Of a DNA stretch of 64,000 bases, positions 61,694 to 64,000 are shown in pieces. The DNA is from Acidimicrobiales bacterium (lineage in GTDB: Bacteria > Actinomycetota > Acidimicrobiia > Acidimicrobiales > UBA8190). The notes beneath the pieces were generated by a model. The model ran no database searches. It saw only the letters and a program-made list of their open reading frames with translations, and was not told the origin of the DNA. Numbering within the stretch: position 1 is the first letter of the stretch; every line of letters begins with the position of its first letter. Location: NCBI GenBank assembly GCA_035531755.1, contig DATKSK010000030.1:62001-126000 (forward strand). Direction: 5' to 3'. The translations under genes and the position numbers were made by a program.

Positions 61694-62464
61694 ATGACCG
61701 ATCTCTTCTCCATCGCCGGCAAGACCGCCCTCGTCACCGGCGGCTCCCGCGGCATCGGACGCATGATCGCCACGGGCTTCGTGGAGGCCGGCGCCAGGGT
61801 CTACGTGTCGTCGCGCAAGGCGGAGGCATGCGACGAGGTCGCCGCCGAGCTGTCGAACGTCGGTGAGTGCATCTCGTTGCCCGCGGACCTGGCCACCGAG
61901 GACGGCTGCCGCGCGCTGGCGTCGACGCTCGCCGAGCGGGAGGAGCGACTCCATGTCCTGGTGAACAACGCCGGGAACACCTGGGGGGCGCCGTTCGAGG
62001 AGTTCGACGATGCGGCCTGGGAGCGCGTGCTGTCGCTCAACGTGAAGGGCGTGTTCCACACCACCAAGTTCCTGGCGCCCCTGCTGCGGGCCGCGTCGAG
62101 CGACGACGACCCCGCCCGCGTGATCAACATCGGCTCGATCGACGGCATCCACGTCCCGGTGATGGAGACGTACTCGTACTCGGCGTCGAAGGCGGCGGTC
62201 CACCAGCTCACGCGCCACCTGGCCAAGCGGCTCGCCCCGCACGTCACGGTCAACGCCATCGCGCCCGGGCCCTTCGAGTCCAAGATGATGGCCGCCACGC
62301 TGGAGGCGTTCGGCGAGCAGATCGTGGCGAGCGCCCCGCTCCGGCGGATCGGCCGTCCCGACGACATGGCCGGCACGGCCATCTTCCTGGCGTCGCGGGC
62401 CGGTGCCTACCTGACGGGGGCCGTCATCCCCGTCGACGGCGGCATCGCCACCGTGGGGACGTAG
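61694..62464 (+). CDS. Short-chain dehydrogenase/reductase (SDR)
   Basis: 256 residues, classical SDR. Cofactor motif TGGSRGIGRMIATGF, NNAG (LHVLVNNAGNTW), the catalytic Ser in INIGSIDGI and YSYSASKAAV with Tyr and Lys. The PGPFESKMM block follows. The sequence after TGGSRGIG includes SSRKAEAC, where an Arg after the second strand suggests NADPH preference. Substrate not evident; enoyl-ACP reductase-like or alcohol-specific SDRs are possible. Confidence 0.92.
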   Translation: MTDLFSIAGKTALVTGGSRGIGRMIATGFVEAGARVYVSSRKAEACDEVAAELSNVGECISLPADLATEDGCRALASTLAEREERLHVLVNNAGNTWGAPFEEFDDAAWERVLSLNVKGVFHTTKFLAPLLRAASSDDDPARVINIGSIDGIHVPVMETYSYSASKAAVHQLTRHLAKRLAPHVTVNAIAPGPFESKMMAATLEAFGEQIVASAPLRRIGRPDDMAGTAIFLASRAGAYLTGAVIPVDGGIATVGT

Positions 62465-62490
62465 GGCAGACCGATGCCGACGACGACCGG

Positions 62491-62535
62491 TCCGACGGGG
62501 AAGACCCCGACGGGGCAGACTCCGACGGGGAAGAC
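62491..62535 (+). repeat. 15-bp tandem repeat, three units
   Basis: TCCGACGGGGAAGAC at 62491-62505, then two copies with 0-2 changes, to 62535. Located between the SDR stop and the ribosome site of the next gene. Confidence 0.95.
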
Positions 62536-62553
62536 CAGGAAAGAGGAGGGCCG

Positions 62554-63582
62554 ATGCGGCTCAGCATGATGCTCGACTACTCGCGCGGCATCAAGGAGTC
62601 GGCCGACCACGTCGCCGAGCTCGAGCGCGCCGGCCTCGACATCGTGTGGGTGGCGGAGGCCTACGGTCTCGACGGGCCCAGCCAGATGGGCTACATCGCG
62701 GCCAAGACGGCGCGCGTGGAGATCGGCTCGGCCATCCTGCCCATCTACTCGCGCACCCCGGCGCTGCTGGCGCAGACGGCGGCGGGGATCGACGCCCTGA
62801 GCGACGGGCGGTTCATCCTCGGCCTCGGGGCGTCGGGCCCGCAGGTGATCGAGGGATGGCACGGCGTGCCCTACACCGAGCCCCTGCAGCGGACGCGGGA
62901 GATCATCGGGATCTGCCGCAAGGTGTGGCGCCGCGAGGTCCTGACCAACGAGGGCCTGTACCCGATCCCGCTGCCGGCCGGACTGGGGACGGGGCTCGGC
63001 AAGCCCCTCAAGCTCATCAACCACCCCGTGCGCGAGGACATCCCCATCTGGGTGGCGTCGATGGGCCCGAAGAACGTCGAGATGACCGCCGAGGTTGCCG
63101 ACGGCTGGTTCCCGTTCCTGTTCATCCCCGAGCGGGCCCGGGAGGTGTGGGGCGAGCCCCTGGCCGCCGGTGCCGCCCGGCGCTCGGCCGACAGGGGCTC
63201 GCTGGAGATCGCCGCGGGCGGGATGGCGGCGGTGGGCGAAGGCCTCGAGCACCTGCGGGAGTTCGCCCGGCCCATGACGGCCCTGTACGTGGGGGGCATG
63301 GGGGCCAAGGGGCGCAACTTCTACAACGCATTGACACGCCGCTACGGCTTCGGGGCCGAGGCCGAGTTGATCCAGGACCTGTACCTGAGCGGGAAGAAGG
63401 TCGAGGCTGCCGCGGCGGTGCCCGCCGAGCTGCTGGAGAAGACGTCGCTCGTCGGGCCCCCCGGCTACGTGAAGGAGCGCATCGCCGCCTACCGCGAGGC
63501 CGGGGTCACCGTGCTCAACGTGGCACCGATCGGGCCCGACCCCCTCGCCACCATCGAACAGCTGAAGGAGTGGTGCAGTTGA
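62554..63582 (+). CDS. F420-type luciferase-like (LLM) oxidoreductase
   Basis: 342 residues, TIM barrel with the bacterial-luciferase-like blocks IVWVAEAYGLDGPSQMGYIAAKT, RVEIGSAILPIYSRTP, RFILGLGASGPQV, GVPYTEPLQRTREII and IPIWVASMGPKNVEM. These match F420-dependent actinobacterial oxidoreductases, though FMN cannot be ruled out. GAGGAGGG sits 5 bp before ATG 62554. The stop overlaps the next start by 4 bp (TTGA). Confidence 0.9.
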   Translation: MRLSMMLDYSRGIKESADHVAELERAGLDIVWVAEAYGLDGPSQMGYIAAKTARVEIGSAILPIYSRTPALLAQTAAGIDALSDGRFILGLGASGPQVIEGWHGVPYTEPLQRTREIIGICRKVWRREVLTNEGLYPIPLPAGLGTGLGKPLKLINHPVREDIPIWVASMGPKNVEMTAEVADGWFPFLFIPERAREVWGEPLAAGAARRSADRGSLEIAAGGMAAVGEGLEHLREFARPMTALYVGGMGAKGRNFYNALTRRYGFGAEAELIQDLYLSGKKVEAAAAVPAELLEKTSLVGPPGYVKERIAAYREAGVTVLNVAPIGPDPLATIEQLKEWCS

Positions 63583-64000
63583 CGAACCGCCGCATGGTCC
63601 TCGCCGAGCGCCCGTCGGGCATGGTCGACGCCGGCACCGTCCGGCTCGAGGAGGGCCCGGTGCCCGAGGCCGGCCCGGGCCAAGCCCTCGTCCGGGTCCG
63701 CTACCTGTCCATCGACCCCACCATCCGGACGTGGATGGACGACGCGCCGGGCTACCTGCCTCCCATCGCCCTGGGAGAGGTGGTGCGCGCCGGCGGGATC
63801 GGCGAGGTGCTGGCCACCAACAGCGAGCGCTACGCCGTGGGCGACCTCGTGTTCGGGATGCCGGGCTGGCAGGACTACGTCGTCGCCGACGAGGGGGCCG
63901 CCGCCATGCAGGTCATCCCCCCGGGGATCGACCCGACCTTGGTGCTGGGCGTGTTCGGGGTGACCGGCATGACGGCGTACTTCGGGATGATCGACGTCGG
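63579..64000 (+). CDS. NADP-dependent quinone/alkenal reductase-like protein (MDR family), C-terminus cut
   Basis: The first 140 residues of a zinc-free medium-chain reductase. TTG 63579 (MTNRRMVLAERPSG) is followed by VRYLSIDPTIRTWMDD, LGEVVRAGGIGEV, VGDLVFGMPGWQDY and VFGVTGMTAYFGM, the block just before the Rossmann loop. This is close to CurA/LTB4-dehydrogenase-like enzymes. A downstream ATG at 63594 is also in frame. Translation is coupled to the LLM gene by TTGA overlap. The frame is open to the window end. Confidence 0.85.
   Translation, partial: MTNRRMVLAERPSGMVDAGTVRLEEGPVPEAGPGQALVRVRYLSIDPTIRTWMDDAPGYLPPIALGEVVRAGGIGEVLATNSERYAVGDLVFGMPGWQDYVVADEGAAAMQVIPPGIDPTLVLGVFGVTGMTAYFGMIDV

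Overview
The window is very GC-rich, densely packed chromosomal DNA from a high-GC actinobacterium. Class Acidimicrobiia or a relative is my best guess; this is inferred from gene content and was not tested by database search. Pointers are GTG/TTG starts, 4-bp stop/start overlaps (ATGA, GTGA), a long actinobacterial-type ATP synthase delta subunit, a MurA with Asp in place of the catalytic Cys, an F420-type luciferase-like oxidoreductase and a TreS-maltokinase pair. No insertion sequence, integrase, prophage or CRISPR array was seen, so the window is mainly core genome.

Layout. 1-6.5 kb (minus): N-terminal part of a Ser/Thr kinase, ligA, mnmA, a cysteine desulfurase that can feed sulfur to MnmA, and a small membrane protein. 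6.8-17.1 kb: galT (plus), then a minus run of a pyrophosphate-type phosphofructokinase, maltokinase, trehalose synthase, enoyl-CoA hydratase, MeaB GTPase, murA and an isobutyryl-CoA-mutase-like large subunit. 17.2-19.1 kb (plus): class II fructose-1,6-bisphosphatase and a methyltransferase. 19.1-26.9 kb (minus): the complete F1Fo ATP synthase operon (atpZ, atpI-like, B E F H A G D C).

27-43.4 kb: wecA, glyA, rpiB, a divergent thiolase-like gene, a SnoaL-like gene, tsaC-prmC-prfA, rpmE, rho, thrC-hom, lysA, argS and tRNA-Arg(CCG). Read from argS to murA this matches the order known in mycobacteria (argS-lysA-thrA-thrC-rho-rpmE-prfA-hemK-sua5-rfe-atp-murA). Here thrB is missing and a few genes are inserted.

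43.4-53.1 kb is the most interesting part. A secreted DUF5666-like protein and a membrane-anchored lipoprotein-like protein lie on the minus strand. Divergent from them is an operon of response regulator, histidine kinase, a Ser/Thr/Gly-rich single-span protein, an ApbE flavin transferase, a ferric-reductase-like heme membrane protein, a NuoF/RnfC-like flavoprotein and a 3-Cys ferredoxin. I read this as a signal-controlled NAD(P)H-to-membrane electron-transfer module. 53-64 kb holds an orphan FtsX-type permease, a membrane-anchored protein, an acyltransferase, a thioesterase, an SRPBCC protein, a nitroreductase, divergent L,D-transpeptidase and M15 peptidase genes, and an SDR / F420-type oxidoreductase / quinone-reductase-like operon cut by the window end.

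A recurring oddity is short tandem DNA repeats (6, 12, 14, 15, 18, 20 and 36 bp) in linkers and between genes. All assignments come from reading the sequence; no searches were run.
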